Source: a virus
Length of the DNA stretch: 24,652 nucleotides
IMG/VR virus record: IMGVR_UViG_3300035179_000892
Span: 1 to 24,652 of that record
Direction: 5' to 3' (one strand)
Each line of letters starts with the position of its first letter. Position 1 is the stretch's first letter. The translations under genes were made by a program, and so were the position numbers. This document shows positions 6,355-15,137 of this stretch, piece by piece. Below the pieces are notes generated by a model that worked only from the letters and a program-made list of their open reading frames with translations, searched no databases and was not told where the DNA came from.

Positions 6355-7827
6355 ATGCCTAGACCCCAATTGCTCATGCAGACATGCGCCGTGGATCCAC
6401 GGGAATGCGAGGTCTGCGGCGGCAACCCATTCAAATGCCGACTCTCACTCGAGATAATCGAGCGGAACATTCCGTATCGTCTAGTCAAGTTCACGCTGCC
6501 CGCTCAGGCCCAGATTATCCTCCAGGAGCCCGATCGGATCATCGCAGGCTACGCGAATATCGAGATCATAGACGCCCAGGGAGAGCTCATTCCTGCAGAA
6601 GCCTGGCATGAAGCATTCACCAAGTTCATGGCGAACCCGAAGTTTAGACTCGTCCACGTCTTCCATACCGATATCCCCATCGGCGAAGTCATCACAGGAT
6701 ACAAGGACTCGAAACATCGCATCTGGCGCTCCCATGTTGACGATCGCGGCCTCTTCGTCGTCGTTCGTCTACGCAAGGATCTCGTAGCCGCCGATCGCGT
6801 ATGGGACGCCATCCTGAAAGGCCAACTTCGCGCTTTCAGCATCAGCGGACTCGCCCTCGAGCGTCGTGTAGAATGCGCAGGCGGACGATGCTTCCGAGTC
6901 ATCCCACGACTAGAGCTCCACAGCATCACGGTCTGCGAGAAAGGAGCGAATCCAGGAGCACTCTTCGCGGTCGTGAAGAGCATCCCACTAGTAAGCCTTT
7001 TACGAATGCAAACGAAGCCCGCCCGACAGAAAATGTCTGAAGAGGAAATCCTGAACACACCCGAAGACCTCTCTATGCTAGAGAATGCAGGATCCGAAGG
7101 CAAGCCTTCGGAAACTCCTACTACACCGCAATCAAGCCAGCAAGCACCCGAGTCCAAAACTAGCGAGACTCAGAAGCAAGCGCAGCCGAGCGCTGATGCT
7201 GCGACGCCGCTCCTCCTCGAGATGAAAGCTCGCCTCGACCAGATCGCTGGCCAGATGGAGAAACTGGTCAGTGAGATGGAGAAGGCCCGCAAGCCCCAGG
7301 CGTATCCGTACCCTGGGAAGAAGAAGGCCAAGGAAGACGAGGAAGAAGAGGAAGAAGAGGAAGAAGAGAAGGCTGGAAAGAAGCCCGAGGAATACCCGTA
7401 CCCCGAGGAGAAGGCTCCCAAGGGGAAGGACAAGGAAGAGCCCGAAGAGAAGGCTGGAAAGAAGCCCGAGGAATACCCGTACCCCGAGGAGAAGGCTCCC
7501 AAGGGGAAGGACAAGGAAGAGCCCGAAGAGAAGGCTGGAAAGAAGCCAAAGTATCCTGCGCCACCGACGCGGAAAGGCGAGGTCCTAGCCATCAGTGGGG
7601 AAGACCTCGCGAAGATGATCGAGGAGAAGGCCTCCGAGATCGCTGAGAAGAAAGTCACCGAGATCCTCCAGAAGTCTCTTGGCAAGACTGAGAAGCGCGG
7701 CCAAGTCCCTGATATCGGCGGACCGTCGCCCGTCAGTGGGCCTCAAGCCCTTCTGAAGACGCCGCTCGCGAAACTCGGGACCATGCCGAGGCAAGAGTTC
7801 TGGAGCCAATTGCGAGGAGGACAGTGA
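6355..7827 (+). CDS. XkdF-like prohead serine protease fused to a repetitive scaffold-like tail
   Basis: 490 residues from ATG 6355 with a good ribosome binding site (AGGAG, 6345-6349). Residues about 55-220 match the prohead protease group: GYANIEIIDAQGELIP, RLVHVFHTDIPIGEVI with the catalytic-type His, LRAFSISG with the serine, and LHSITVCEKGANPGA at the end. Such proteases cut scaffold and capsid precursors during head maturation. Residues 230-480 are low complexity, Lys/Glu/Pro-rich and coiled-coil prone, including two 27-residue repeats (EKAGKKPEEYPYPEEKAPKG...). A charged helical domain after a protease, just before the capsid gene, is what a fused scaffold looks like. The cysteine-rich N-terminus (CEVCGGNPFKC) could bind zinc. 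Confidence 0.8.
   Translation: MPRPQLLMQTCAVDPRECEVCGGNPFKCRLSLEIIERNIPYRLVKFTLPAQAQIILQEPDRIIAGYANIEIIDAQGELIPAEAWHEAFTKFMANPKFRLVHVFHTDIPIGEVITGYKDSKHRIWRSHVDDRGLFVVVRLRKDLVAADRVWDAILKGQLRAFSISGLALERRVECAGGRCFRVIPRLELHSITVCEKGANPGALFAVVKSIPLVSLLRMQTKPARQKMSEEEILNTPEDLSMLENAGSEGKPSETPTTPQSSQQAPESKTSETQKQAQPSADAATPLLLEMKARLDQIAGQMEKLVSEMEKARKPQAYPYPGKKKAKEDEEEEEEEEEEKAGKKPEEYPYPEEKAPKGKDKEEPEEKAGKKPEEYPYPEEKAPKGKDKEEPEEKAGKKPKYPAPPTRKGEVLAISGEDLAKMIEEKASEIAEKKVTEILQKSLGKTEKRGQVPDIGGPSPVSGPQALLKTPLAKLGTMPRQEFWSQLRGGQ
7366..7547 (+). repeat. 81-bp tandem coding repeat in the scaffold-like region
   Basis: Two identical 81-base units (7366-7446 and 7447-7527) are followed by a 20-base third start (7528-7547). 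They are in frame and encode 27-residue units rich in Glu, Lys and Pro. Identity at DNA level, third codon positions included, points to recent duplication by slippage or unequal crossover. Before them is a GAAGAG-type run (about 7338-7368) coding for poly-Glu. Confidence 0.9.
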
Positions 7828-7833
7828 TCCGAG

Positions 7834-8979
7834 TTGTCTAGTCTAATGGATCCGCAAGTGGAACGCCTATTCCGCACGATGGAGACCCTTGAGAAACACT
7901 ACTATGAGGGAGCTGGACGCTTCGAAGGCCCCTTCAACCTATTCGGCGCAGATCTCCTGCTCAAGCAGGCTCCGCATCTGACAACGACTGCGGGCCTCTG
8001 GCAGGCGATCCTCGGTCGAAGAGTTTGGGGACAACTCAACTACGAGCCCAACGCCTTCGCCATACTTCCGAAGAAGCCATGGGATCGCTCGGGATGGCGT
8101 GTCAAGACAGTTAAGGGCGCAATCACTGGAGGCGGCATCGCTGAAGACGGTACTCTGCCAACGACTATCAAGGCGACCTATTCGACAGTTGCGACGAAGC
8201 CGAAAATCCACACGAACACATGGCAAGCAAGCGAGCTGCTCGCTCTACTCTCCGAAGTAGACGATGCAGTCGATATCCTCGCGGTGGGCCGAGAAGACTC
8301 AGGCCTAATTCACCGCGATCTTATGAACGTCGCCCTGCTCACCGAGTTCGGCACACTGCCAGGTAATACCATCGAGTCTATCGACCGAATGTGTGCAAGC
8401 ACCGCGGAGCGAACCGCCTGCGGTGAGACCGACGGAGACGAGGACCCATGGGGTACTGCTGTCTTGGACAGAAGCGCGAACGCCTGGGCCGACTCGAACG
8501 TCCTACACAACAGCAACGTAGATCGAGATCTATCGCTTGCTGTGATTGACCAGCTCTATCGAACAATCTACACAGCCGCGGGTGAAACTCCCAACGTCAT
8601 ATTGACAGGCTACGATACGCTGTTCTCGTGGGGCGCATTGCTCCAGAGCCAGCAACGCTATTTCGGCTCCATAACCGTCCAGCCGACATTCAATGGAGTC
8701 CGCGCTGCCACGCCAGGCGTCGACGGTGCCTTCAACGTGAGCAGCTACTTTGACACTCCAATAATCGTATCGAAGAACACGGCTGTCGATACGATCAGCC
8801 GAATCTACATGCTGAACACGGAGTACATGTTCCTCAAAGTCGCAAGGCCCTCGAGATACTTCGAGACAAGCGATCCCTTCGTCGTCAACCAGTTCGCAAC
8901 CAAAGGCGCCTACGAGACAGTCCTAGAACTGATCTGCACGTTCTTCAAGGCTCAGGGCAAGATCAGAGATCTCAAGTAG
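7834..8979 (+). CDS. Major capsid protein, HK97-fold type
   Basis: 381 residues from TTG 7834 (GGAGG at 7816-7820; ATG 7846 is the alternative). It directly follows the protease-scaffold gene, as capsid genes do. The sequence has a short helical N-terminus (QVERLFRTMETLEKHYYEG), then a capsid-like body with VWGQLNYEPNAFAILPKKPW, a TWQASELLALLSEV segment and a C-terminal part with YFDTPIIVSKNTAVD and MLNTEYMFLKVARPSRYFE. These resemble the P-domain and C-terminal strand of HK97-type capsids found in archaeal viruses. There is no 100-residue delta domain, which fits a scaffold supplied by the upstream gene. The call rests on position and overall pattern. Confidence 0.75.
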   Translation: MSSLMDPQVERLFRTMETLEKHYYEGAGRFEGPFNLFGADLLLKQAPHLTTTAGLWQAILGRRVWGQLNYEPNAFAILPKKPWDRSGWRVKTVKGAITGGGIAEDGTLPTTIKATYSTVATKPKIHTNTWQASELLALLSEVDDAVDILAVGREDSGLIHRDLMNVALLTEFGTLPGNTIESIDRMCASTAERTACGETDGDEDPWGTAVLDRSANAWADSNVLHNSNVDRDLSLAVIDQLYRTIYTAAGETPNVILTGYDTLFSWGALLQSQQRYFGSITVQPTFNGVRAATPGVDGAFNVSSYFDTPIIVSKNTAVDTISRIYMLNTEYMFLKVARPSRYFETSDPFVVNQFATKGAYETVLELICTFFKAQGKIRDLK

Positions 8980-9004
8980 ACACGCGCCGACTGGTGGCTG
9001 AACC

Positions 9005-9316
9005 ATGGGAAACATCACGGTCACAAGAGACGGGCCACCGAGAGCCGTCGGCAACCGACTCGTCGTGACAGGGCAACTCTCGCCCTCAGCAACTTATGCC
9101 GCAGGCGGAGAATCATTCACAGCCTCCATGTTTGGACTCTCGAGGATCGAACGTCTCATCGTAATGCCAGCGCTAGGCGGTTACTTGGCAGCGCCAGACA
9201 TGGCGAACTTGAAGGTCAAGATCTTCCAGAACGCTGCAGGCGCAGGCGCCTTCGCAGAAGTCACGGGCAATCTATCAGCGCAGAAATTCGACTTCGAAGC
9301 GATCGGCTCCAAGTAG
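9005..9316 (+). CDS. Small virion protein, possible capsid decoration protein
   Basis: 103 residues from ATG 9005, directly after the capsid gene. It is Gly/Ala-rich and beta-predicted (TVTRDGPPRAVGNRLVVTG, RIERLIVMPALGGY, NLKVKIFQNAAGAG), ending at TAG 9314. Position after the major capsid gene, size and beta content fit a decoration or head-stabilising protein. I do not recognise a specific family. Confidence 0.5.
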   Translation: MGNITVTRDGPPRAVGNRLVVTGQLSPSATYAAGGESFTASMFGLSRIERLIVMPALGGYLAAPDMANLKVKIFQNAAGAGAFAEVTGNLSAQKFDFEAIGSK

Positions 9317-9366
9317 GATCCGCTCTGAGGAAAGTCGCGGAAGAATCAAGCTTCGGGAGATGAACG

Positions 9367-9582
9367 GTGCTGCGGGTGCGATGCGTAGCTAGAGTGCCAT
9401 ATAGTCCTCCGTTCGAGCTCGTGGACCTCAACTTTGCGCCCTGGTTCTCAGGCGAGGAACGCGAGGTTCACGATGAGCTAGGCCAGAAACTACTCTTCGA
9501 CGAGCACTTCGAGAAAGTCCTTCTCGAGGAAGAGCCCGAGGAGGAGTCCGAGGAGGAGCCGAAGGCTAGACGGAAGCGCTGA
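9367..9582 (+). CDS. Small acidic-tailed hypothetical protein
   Basis: 71 residues from GTG 9367. The first half is mixed (LRVRCVARVPYSPPFELVDL) and the last 25 residues are highly acidic (LLEEEPEEESEEEPK) ending in the basic ARRKR. It lies between two other small head genes with short gaps. Function unknown. An acidic tail in a small head protein could bind a basic partner, but that is inference. Confidence 0.45.
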   Translation: MLRVRCVARVPYSPPFELVDLNFAPWFSGEEREVHDELGQKLLFDEHFEKVLLEEEPEEESEEEPKARRKR

Positions 9583-9619
9583 CTGGATTCCGAGAGCCTA
9601 AATACGCTGTCTGACGAGT

Positions 9620-9943
9620 ATGGGACTGGTAGGACCAACACACATGGCAAAGATCAAGTTCCTCGGATCGAGACCCGTTCAGACGTCAGGCTACGCCAGC
9701 GCCCAAACCAAGGCTAGCCTCGGCCCAGAGATGACGCCGCTCAAGGTCATGCAGAAAGAATGGTGCGACGGCTACACGAGACTCTGGAATCCAGGCGAGA
9801 CGCTCTCCCTCGCATGCGATTGCCCAGACATGCGCCATATCAGACAGCTACTCGGCAACGAATACTTCGAAGTTTCGCTATCGCTCGCCGAGAAGATCCG
9901 ACTCGCAAGAATAGAGGGAAGAGAAGAGCCGAAAGAAGAGTGA
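9620..9943 (+). CDS. Hypothetical head-region protein
   Basis: 107 residues from ATG 9620, or 99 from ATG 9644 (MAKIKFLGSRP), which reads like a more natural N-terminus. No strong ribosome binding site separates them. The middle has WCDGYTRLWNPGETLSLACD and CPDMRHIRQLLGN, with Cys residues in a CxCxxM pattern. The C-terminus is charged (EGREEPKEE). No family recognised; the context suggests a head or neck protein. Confidence 0.5.
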   Translation: MGLVGPTHMAKIKFLGSRPVQTSGYASAQTKASLGPEMTPLKVMQKEWCDGYTRLWNPGETLSLACDCPDMRHIRQLLGNEYFEVSLSLAEKIRLARIEGREEPKEE

Positions 9944-9947
9944 TGGG

Positions 9948-10205
9948 ATGGGCAGGAGCATCGAAGTAACAGCCACAGACGCAGCCTACTCGTCCCCCTG
10001 CAAGCTGCTGCGGGTCATAGTCAAGCCTAGCGGAATAACAGGATCTTTCACCGTCAGAGACGGAGACGCCGCTGGGCGAATAGTTGCGTCAGATGGATAT
10101 GTTCCAGCGAGCGGACAAAGCTACTTCCTCGAAGTGGATCACGACTGCCAGACGGCCCTCCACGTGACCATCGCGAACTGCACTATCTATTGCGTGATAA
10201 GGTGA
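9948..10205 (+). CDS. Small beta-rich hypothetical protein
   Basis: 85 residues from ATG 9948, four bases after the previous TGA. Short beta-type stretches (KLLRVIVKPSG, GSFTVRDGDAAGRIV, SYFLEVDHDCQTALHVTI) and three cysteines suggest a compact beta-sandwich virion protein. It resembles in style the next gene, which is longer. No specific family recognised. Confidence 0.45.
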   Translation: MGRSIEVTATDAAYSSPCKLLRVIVKPSGITGSFTVRDGDAAGRIVASDGYVPASGQSYFLEVDHDCQTALHVTIANCTIYCVIR

Positions 10206-10214
10206 CGTCACGAC

Positions 10215-10718
10215 ATGCCAGATAAAGGAAAACCACAGAGACGGAGAACCAAGCTCGTCACGATCTACGGGAGTGGGATCGCGGCGGTCGATCAGGGCCG
10301 CAGCTTTGTCTCAACGACTGGCCCACACACAACTACAGCTGGCGACATGAGATTCGCTCTCATAAGAGCTGGCTCAGCAAAGCAGTTCCGAATACGAAAG
10401 ATCATCTGCTCTTCGGATGCGACGCTGCGCTTCCGATTCGCCTGCAACCCAACGGTTACGGACTACGGCACTGAGCAGGGCTACCAGAATCGAAGGCTCG
10501 GAGATGCGGGAACCGCGGAGGGGAGACTCTACTATAACCCGACGGTCTCGGCTGAAGGAACAGCGGTCTATGACCAGTGGGTTAATCCAAACGCACCGTT
10601 CGTCTTGGACTTCGCCGAATCTCCTTGGATCCTAACTCCGAATCAGACGGTCCTAGTGACTGTCGCCTCGGGCGGAGGCCAGAACGCCTCGCTCTCAATC
10701 GAATGGGACGAGCTCTAG
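10215..10718 (+). CDS. Beta-rich hypothetical virion protein
   Basis: 167 residues from ATG 10215, after a very basic start (KGKPQRRRTKLVTIYG). The rest is beta-rich: FRIRKIICSSDATLRFRFAC, PFVLDFAESPWILTPNQTV and LVTVASGGGQNASLSIEW, a pattern like jelly-roll or sandwich structural proteins. It ends with TAG ten bases before a TATA-like promoter candidate, so it is probably the last gene of the head transcript. Function unknown. Confidence 0.5.
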   Translation: MPDKGKPQRRRTKLVTIYGSGIAAVDQGRSFVSTTGPHTTTAGDMRFALIRAGSAKQFRIRKIICSSDATLRFRFACNPTVTDYGTEQGYQNRRLGDAGTAEGRLYYNPTVSAEGTAVYDQWVNPNAPFVLDFAESPWILTPNQTVLVTVASGGGQNASLSIEWDEL

Positions 10719-10727
10719 CCAGAGAAG

Positions 10728-10737
10728 CTATTATAAC
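10728..10737 (+). promoter_or_regulatory. TATA-like archaeal promoter candidate
   Basis: CTATTATAAC preceded by the purine-rich AGAGAAG (BRE-like) sits just after the stop at 10718. Archaeal transcription usually starts about 25 bases downstream, here near 10755-10762. That would place the start point after GTG 10753 and supports a later start for the next gene. Confidence 0.4.
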
Positions 10738-10782
10738 CGAAAGGATTCACCAGTGCGTTACTGGTATGGGAGGCCTCAGAGA

Positions 10783-13701
10783 GTGACCAGGATGAAACTA
10801 ACCACGATCTCAACCATAGCCCTGATAGTCCTCGTTCTGCTCGCGTCGAGCTTCAGTGCTGCACAAGCCAGTCTGCCGACTCCGACCTCGAACAGCTTTC
10901 TGACCAACGCGGCCTCGACCGCGATTACGAATTTATGGGATGCAGGTAAAGGTGCCTTCAAGGCCTCGCCGTTCACGGAGCCTTACAACTATTGGATCGA
11001 CGATCAAGGCAAGATGCTGGATCTCCTAGCTGCCAGCCCTACACACTACTCATACGGAAGCCAGGCAGCCGACTTCATAGCAAGCCACACGACGACAGAC
11101 GGCAGTGTCATTCGGAGAACAATCATCCAGTATCCCACAATCACGAGCGCGAATCCTCTGAACTTCGCTATGGATAACCGAATGGTCGAAACCTACGGAG
11201 ACCTCTCGAAGGCGAAGGATCGCAGTTTCAAGATCCTCTATCTCCCGCAGGGTACTATGATGGCGTACCTTCAGGGTCATGTGGTCTGGGATGGAGTCGC
11301 AGATCGCGATCTGAGCTATGTCTATCCGCCGACGGGCTATTCGATGTCGTCAGGAACAAGCGGCGGCCTAGCCTACACCCGCGCAACTCAGATCTGGGAT
11401 CTCGCAAACTTCACCATGACGATTGACTACACATTCTGGGAGCATCGGCCATACCTGAACGTCTCTTACACGTTCTATGCGAAGATCAACTTGACCGACG
11501 TCAAAGTCGTGGTGCCGTTCGATCAACTTGACTGGCTTGGCAGCACGCTGTTCACAGGCGGCCCGCATCTTGGATATCAATGGATCTGGATACCAGGGTA
11601 TCCAGATCAGAAATCGGACGACACTTCGAACCAGCACTTTCTCCCGAATGTGAATCAATGGAACGCAACCTGGTACATGATTCACATGCACGATAAGCCA
11701 GACGGAGTCTCTTCAAGCCTCGCGATCGTGGCTGATTGGGGGGTCAACAAGACCGTTCTCGGCGCTATTGACAACGCGCTCACAGGATCTCCTCTGCCAC
11801 CGAATCGTCTCGCTCCGAATCTGCATTGGCTAAAGCAATACGCCTTCCTTCATCAGATGATCGCTGGGCAGACAAAGAAGTTCAGCTTGAAATACTACTT
11901 CCTCAACGCGCATGATTGGACGAATCTCTGGCCGACGTATCATGAGATCTTCGACGTCAGGCCTTCTCTCGCAGACCTAGATCTCAGCCAGAACTATCAG
12001 TATGGCGCACTTGTCTACGGCCTCGCTCGCATGTATCAGGCCACAGGCACGAGCAAGTACATCAACCAAGCCCTGAAGATCTGGGCGAACTGGGATCGCA
12101 TGTTTCAGAGCGCAGGATCCTGGCCTTACGTCAACGGCACCTATCTTCAATCGCTTCCCTTCATGTTACGCGGTGAGCTTCTGCTCTATTCTATGACGAG
12201 CGATCCAGCGCTTCAAGCCCAACTGAATGTAGCCATCATTCGAGCTTTGAACAAGCTCCTAGAGACCCAGCAACTCGATATCGCGAAGCCGAACTATGGC
12301 GGCTTCCAGGAATGGCGATTCTACAATTTCACTTCGGGCGTTCAATATTGGGGGAACAGCTATGAGGATTTCACAGCGCCCGCGATGACAGCTCTCTGTG
12401 ACTACTATAACGCTCGCGGGAATTCAACCGTCCTGGATCGAATCACGAAAGCAACAAGCCCGTGGACTGTCTCTGACGGAACTTCGAGCTATCAATACGT
12501 GATCTGGGATCCTATCACACAGACAGAGATCTATCGAACTATCCCAGCAGGCCACATCGTTCATGCACAAAACACGACGGCTGGAATCTATGATTGGGCT
12601 TGGCCCGCATACAAGTCAGCCCTGATCGCTCAAGCCTATTCGAGCACTCTAGACAATCTCGGGTATGACAAGCCCATCGCATTTCGAGCTATCTCTCAGC
12701 TCTGGTGGAAATCAACCTTCAACTCAACAAGGACAGCGATCTACGTTGATGCGGCCAAGTATGAAACGAACTCGGAGACGCAGCCCTGGGGAGCGCTTGG
12801 ATGGTCAGCTTGGATGAACGCTGCCACGGCGCTCACTGGGTCGGCGCAAATGACAATAGCCTCAATCCTTTCAACAGGCAAAGCCAACATGACAGCTCTC
12901 GCATGGACCCCGACGCCGAATTATGCAACGTACTCGATCACAATGCAACTGCCCGCTCTTGAATCATTGAAAGCCGCCGTCGCAAGCGCCAAAGAGATCA
13001 GCGGAGTCTACATGAGCGGAGCCAGCACGATAAGCTACACTTGGAGCGCAACCAGATCTGTCGCAGACATCTCATTCTCTGTTCCCACGGCGGGAACCTA
13101 CGTTCTCCAAGTGAGATACCCGATCACATTCTCGGTCGTAACAACGTATCCCTACGCTTGCATCTCATGGACAGGCTCAGGCGGCCAGAAAAACTTCACA
13201 GGCTATATGCTCGCGAACGAACGCATGGGCACTGTGAACGCGTCTCGGACAGGATTCTACCTGGGATTCAACTATCCAGAATGGTGGATCTTCGTCAACG
13301 ACACCGCAAGCGGATCAAATCAGATCTGCATGATCTACAATAAGAAAGTGGGCTGGATTCTCTCGAATAGTCCGATGCCCTCGAGCATCTACGGCGAACA
13401 AAGCCTGATGGGCAACTTCACGCTCAGCGGGCCCCTCCATGTGAAGGCCGATTCAGGCTTCTTCGCCTATGGACCTCGCATGGCGCAGCTCCAGGGACTG
13501 ACCGCACCCTACGGAAACGGGACCTGGTCGGCATACCGATATGACCTCGTCGTGGTCCCGATCTCAGGCTACACGTACGGCCAGATCTACATCATCTGGG
13601 AGCAGGCGGGGCCTGGCACGGCTACGATGATAGTTGTCGGAATCATCGCGGTCTCGGCCGCTGGTGTGATCTACGTAGCCAGGAAGAAGATCAAGAAATG
13701 A
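10783..13701 (+). CDS. Secreted, C-terminally membrane-anchored surface protein, six-hairpin glycosidase-like core
   Basis: About 972 residues from GTG 10783, which has GGGAGG at 10768-10773 with nine-base spacing; ATG 10792 is also possible. Residues 1-30 are a clear signal peptide (TTISTIALIVLVLLASSF, then AAQA). The C-terminus has one membrane helix (TMIVVGIIAVSAAGVIYVA) and RKKIKK. Many N-x-S/T sequons fit glycosylation. The middle (about 400-660) has helical repeats rich in Trp and Tyr (ALVYGLARMYQATGTSKYI, ALKIWANWDRMF), like (alpha/alpha)6 enzymes of the six-hairpin glycosidase group. Beta-rich parts lie before and after. It is out of place between head genes and the connector. It may act on, or be displayed at, the host envelope; no catalytic residues can be named. 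Confidence 0.6.
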   Translation: MTRMKLTTISTIALIVLVLLASSFSAAQASLPTPTSNSFLTNAASTAITNLWDAGKGAFKASPFTEPYNYWIDDQGKMLDLLAASPTHYSYGSQAADFIASHTTTDGSVIRRTIIQYPTITSANPLNFAMDNRMVETYGDLSKAKDRSFKILYLPQGTMMAYLQGHVVWDGVADRDLSYVYPPTGYSMSSGTSGGLAYTRATQIWDLANFTMTIDYTFWEHRPYLNVSYTFYAKINLTDVKVVVPFDQLDWLGSTLFTGGPHLGYQWIWIPGYPDQKSDDTSNQHFLPNVNQWNATWYMIHMHDKPDGVSSSLAIVADWGVNKTVLGAIDNALTGSPLPPNRLAPNLHWLKQYAFLHQMIAGQTKKFSLKYYFLNAHDWTNLWPTYHEIFDVRPSLADLDLSQNYQYGALVYGLARMYQATGTSKYINQALKIWANWDRMFQSAGSWPYVNGTYLQSLPFMLRGELLLYSMTSDPALQAQLNVAIIRALNKLLETQQLDIAKPNYGGFQEWRFYNFTSGVQYWGNSYEDFTAPAMTALCDYYNARGNSTVLDRITKATSPWTVSDGTSSYQYVIWDPITQTEIYRTIPAGHIVHAQNTTAGIYDWAWPAYKSALIAQAYSSTLDNLGYDKPIAFRAISQLWWKSTFNSTRTAIYVDAAKYETNSETQPWGALGWSAWMNAATALTGSAQMTIASILSTGKANMTALAWTPTPNYATYSITMQLPALESLKAAVASAKEISGVYMSGASTISYTWSATRSVADISFSVPTAGTYVLQVRYPITFSVVTTYPYACISWTGSGGQKNFTGYMLANERMGTVNASRTGFYLGFNYPEWWIFVNDTASGSNQICMIYNKKVGWILSNSPMPSSIYGEQSLMGNFTLSGPLHVKADSGFFAYGPRMAQLQGLTAPYGNGTWSAYRYDLVVVPISGYTYGQIYIIWEQAGPGTATMIVVGIIAVSAAGVIYVARKKIKK

Positions 13702-15125
13702 GCCTAGCCTTCCAGGATATGAACGGCCTCTCGATCCAAGCGCTTAGGATCGACGACGCGCAGCCCACCTATCGGAAATTCCGAATCAAAAACACAAGCG
13801 CAAGCCCCATCGAGAACGTGAAACTTCGACTCCTCGAGCTCGGGAGAGCGGCCATAGATGCGTCGGAGCTCTCGCAGCGAGCGGTTCCAGAACTCAGCTA
13901 TACGCGCCAAAGCAGCGGGCTTGCCGAGAAGCAGTACCTCGGCATCGGCCCAATCGCCGTCACGACCGAGGATCCTGAAGAGCTCGAGGCCGTCCTGATG
14001 ACTGGATGGCTGCAACTTAGTCCCGACAGCTTCCGCTGGGGAAGTCTCCTCCAGATCGGGACGCTTGGTGCAGGCGAGTATCTTGACGTCTACGCGCGAT
14101 ATCAGAAACCAGTCTACGCGTCGACGCTGATATTCCAGTTCTCGCTCCACAACATCGGAACCGACGCCTTCCTCAACGCGGTCCTAACCGCGTCTGGATC
14201 AGATCTCCTAAGCCTCAACGGCGTCGACTTCTCCTCGAGCGTGATCCTCGGCAATCTTGCGCCTGGCATCGTCAAGACAATCTGGATCCGCACCGCAAGT
14301 GTAGGATTCATAGTCGTCAACGCAAAGATCGAAGCCTTGACAGGGTCGAGCATCGTCTCCTCGATCAAGTTCGACGTCGCGGGCGGACGGGCATACTGCT
14401 CTATCCATCAGGTGCGCTCCTTCCTGACGACTGTCAATATTGACGTCGTCTCATCTGACGAGGAGATCTTAGATCTGATCTACGACGCCGCCGAGCATAT
14501 CGACCGAGCAACGCAGAGGCGCTTCGATATGACTTTGACGACAGAGCGGTACGACGATCCAGGCGTCGGGAAGCTCGTACTGCGGAACTGGCCCATCGTA
14601 GAAGTGAACGCGATCCGTCTCTACGATCACTCGAATAAGATGATGAAGGAGCTCAAGCCCACAGACACGGACTGGAGTGAGCGGGTCATCGTCGATGATG
14701 AGAACGGCTTCCTCGAGCTCCCGATCACGAGGCAACCGATCTTTCTTGCAACGGATATTATAGGATGGCGTACGGGCGCTCCAAGCGAGCGGGCTGAATG
14801 GCCTCGATCGGCCGACGTCAGGAGAATGGCGTCGATCGTCGCCTGGATCGAGGTCGATTATGTTTATGGATTTCAGGCAATCCCAGAGCTCGCCCAGAAG
14901 GTATGCATGAAGCTCGTCGCGATGGAACTGCTCGGCAAGAAAGGCGCGTCAGAATCTCAGGGCACCAGCACCTTCACGATCGCAGGCATGGGCGAAACCT
15001 GGGGTCAGGGCACAGGCGTCTTCGGCGGCCCCTTCGGCGCCCTACTCGGGCAGCTTAACGCTGACGTCGAGAAGAACCTCACATTGCTTCAGCGACGCAG
15101 AGGCATAGCCGTCTCAATCCTTTAG
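13698..15125 (+). CDS. Head-tail adaptor (gp6/gp15-like connector) fused to an N-terminal beta domain
   Basis: 475 residues from ATG 13698, overlapping the previous stop as ATGA. Residues about 235-300 are typical of head-tail adaptors: YCSIHQVRSFLTTVNIDVVS, then DEEILDLIYDAAEHIDRATQR, a helical four-element core followed by the beta hairpin region LVLRNWPIVEVNAIRLYD. Such proteins dock under the portal. Residues 1-230 form an extra beta-rich region (FRIKNTSASPIENVKLRLLE, FQFSLHNIGTDAFLNAVLT) that reads like two immunoglobulin-like modules. Adaptors are normally 100-150 residues, so the N-terminal addition is unusual. It may reach outward at the neck. Confidence 0.65.
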   Translation: MSLAFQDMNGLSIQALRIDDAQPTYRKFRIKNTSASPIENVKLRLLELGRAAIDASELSQRAVPELSYTRQSSGLAEKQYLGIGPIAVTTEDPEELEAVLMTGWLQLSPDSFRWGSLLQIGTLGAGEYLDVYARYQKPVYASTLIFQFSLHNIGTDAFLNAVLTASGSDLLSLNGVDFSSSVILGNLAPGIVKTIWIRTASVGFIVVNAKIEALTGSSIVSSIKFDVAGGRAYCSIHQVRSFLTTVNIDVVSSDEEILDLIYDAAEHIDRATQRRFDMTLTTERYDDPGVGKLVLRNWPIVEVNAIRLYDHSNKMMKELKPTDTDWSERVIVDDENGFLELPITRQPIFLATDIIGWRTGAPSERAEWPRSADVRRMASIVAWIEVDYVYGFQAIPELAQKVCMKLVAMELLGKKGASESQGTSTFTIAGMGETWGQGTGVFGGPFGALLGQLNADVEKNLTLLQRRRGIAVSIL

Positions 15126-15137
15126 GCGAATAGAACG

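Noticed and set aside
6343-6360. Readthrough of TAG 6343 joining the ligase block to the protease in one polyprotein (same frame)
   Set aside because: AGGAG lies right after the TAG and six bases before ATG 6355, and the protease family begins there, so a normal stop and new start explain it.
7366-7547. CRISPR-like array
   Set aside because: The units are adjacent without spacers, in frame, and code for a charged protein repeat.
7170-7685. 171-codon Ser/Phe/Gly-rich ORF on the - strand
   Set aside because: It is the mirror of the Lys/Glu/Pro repeat region; low complexity and codon pattern show it is a shadow.
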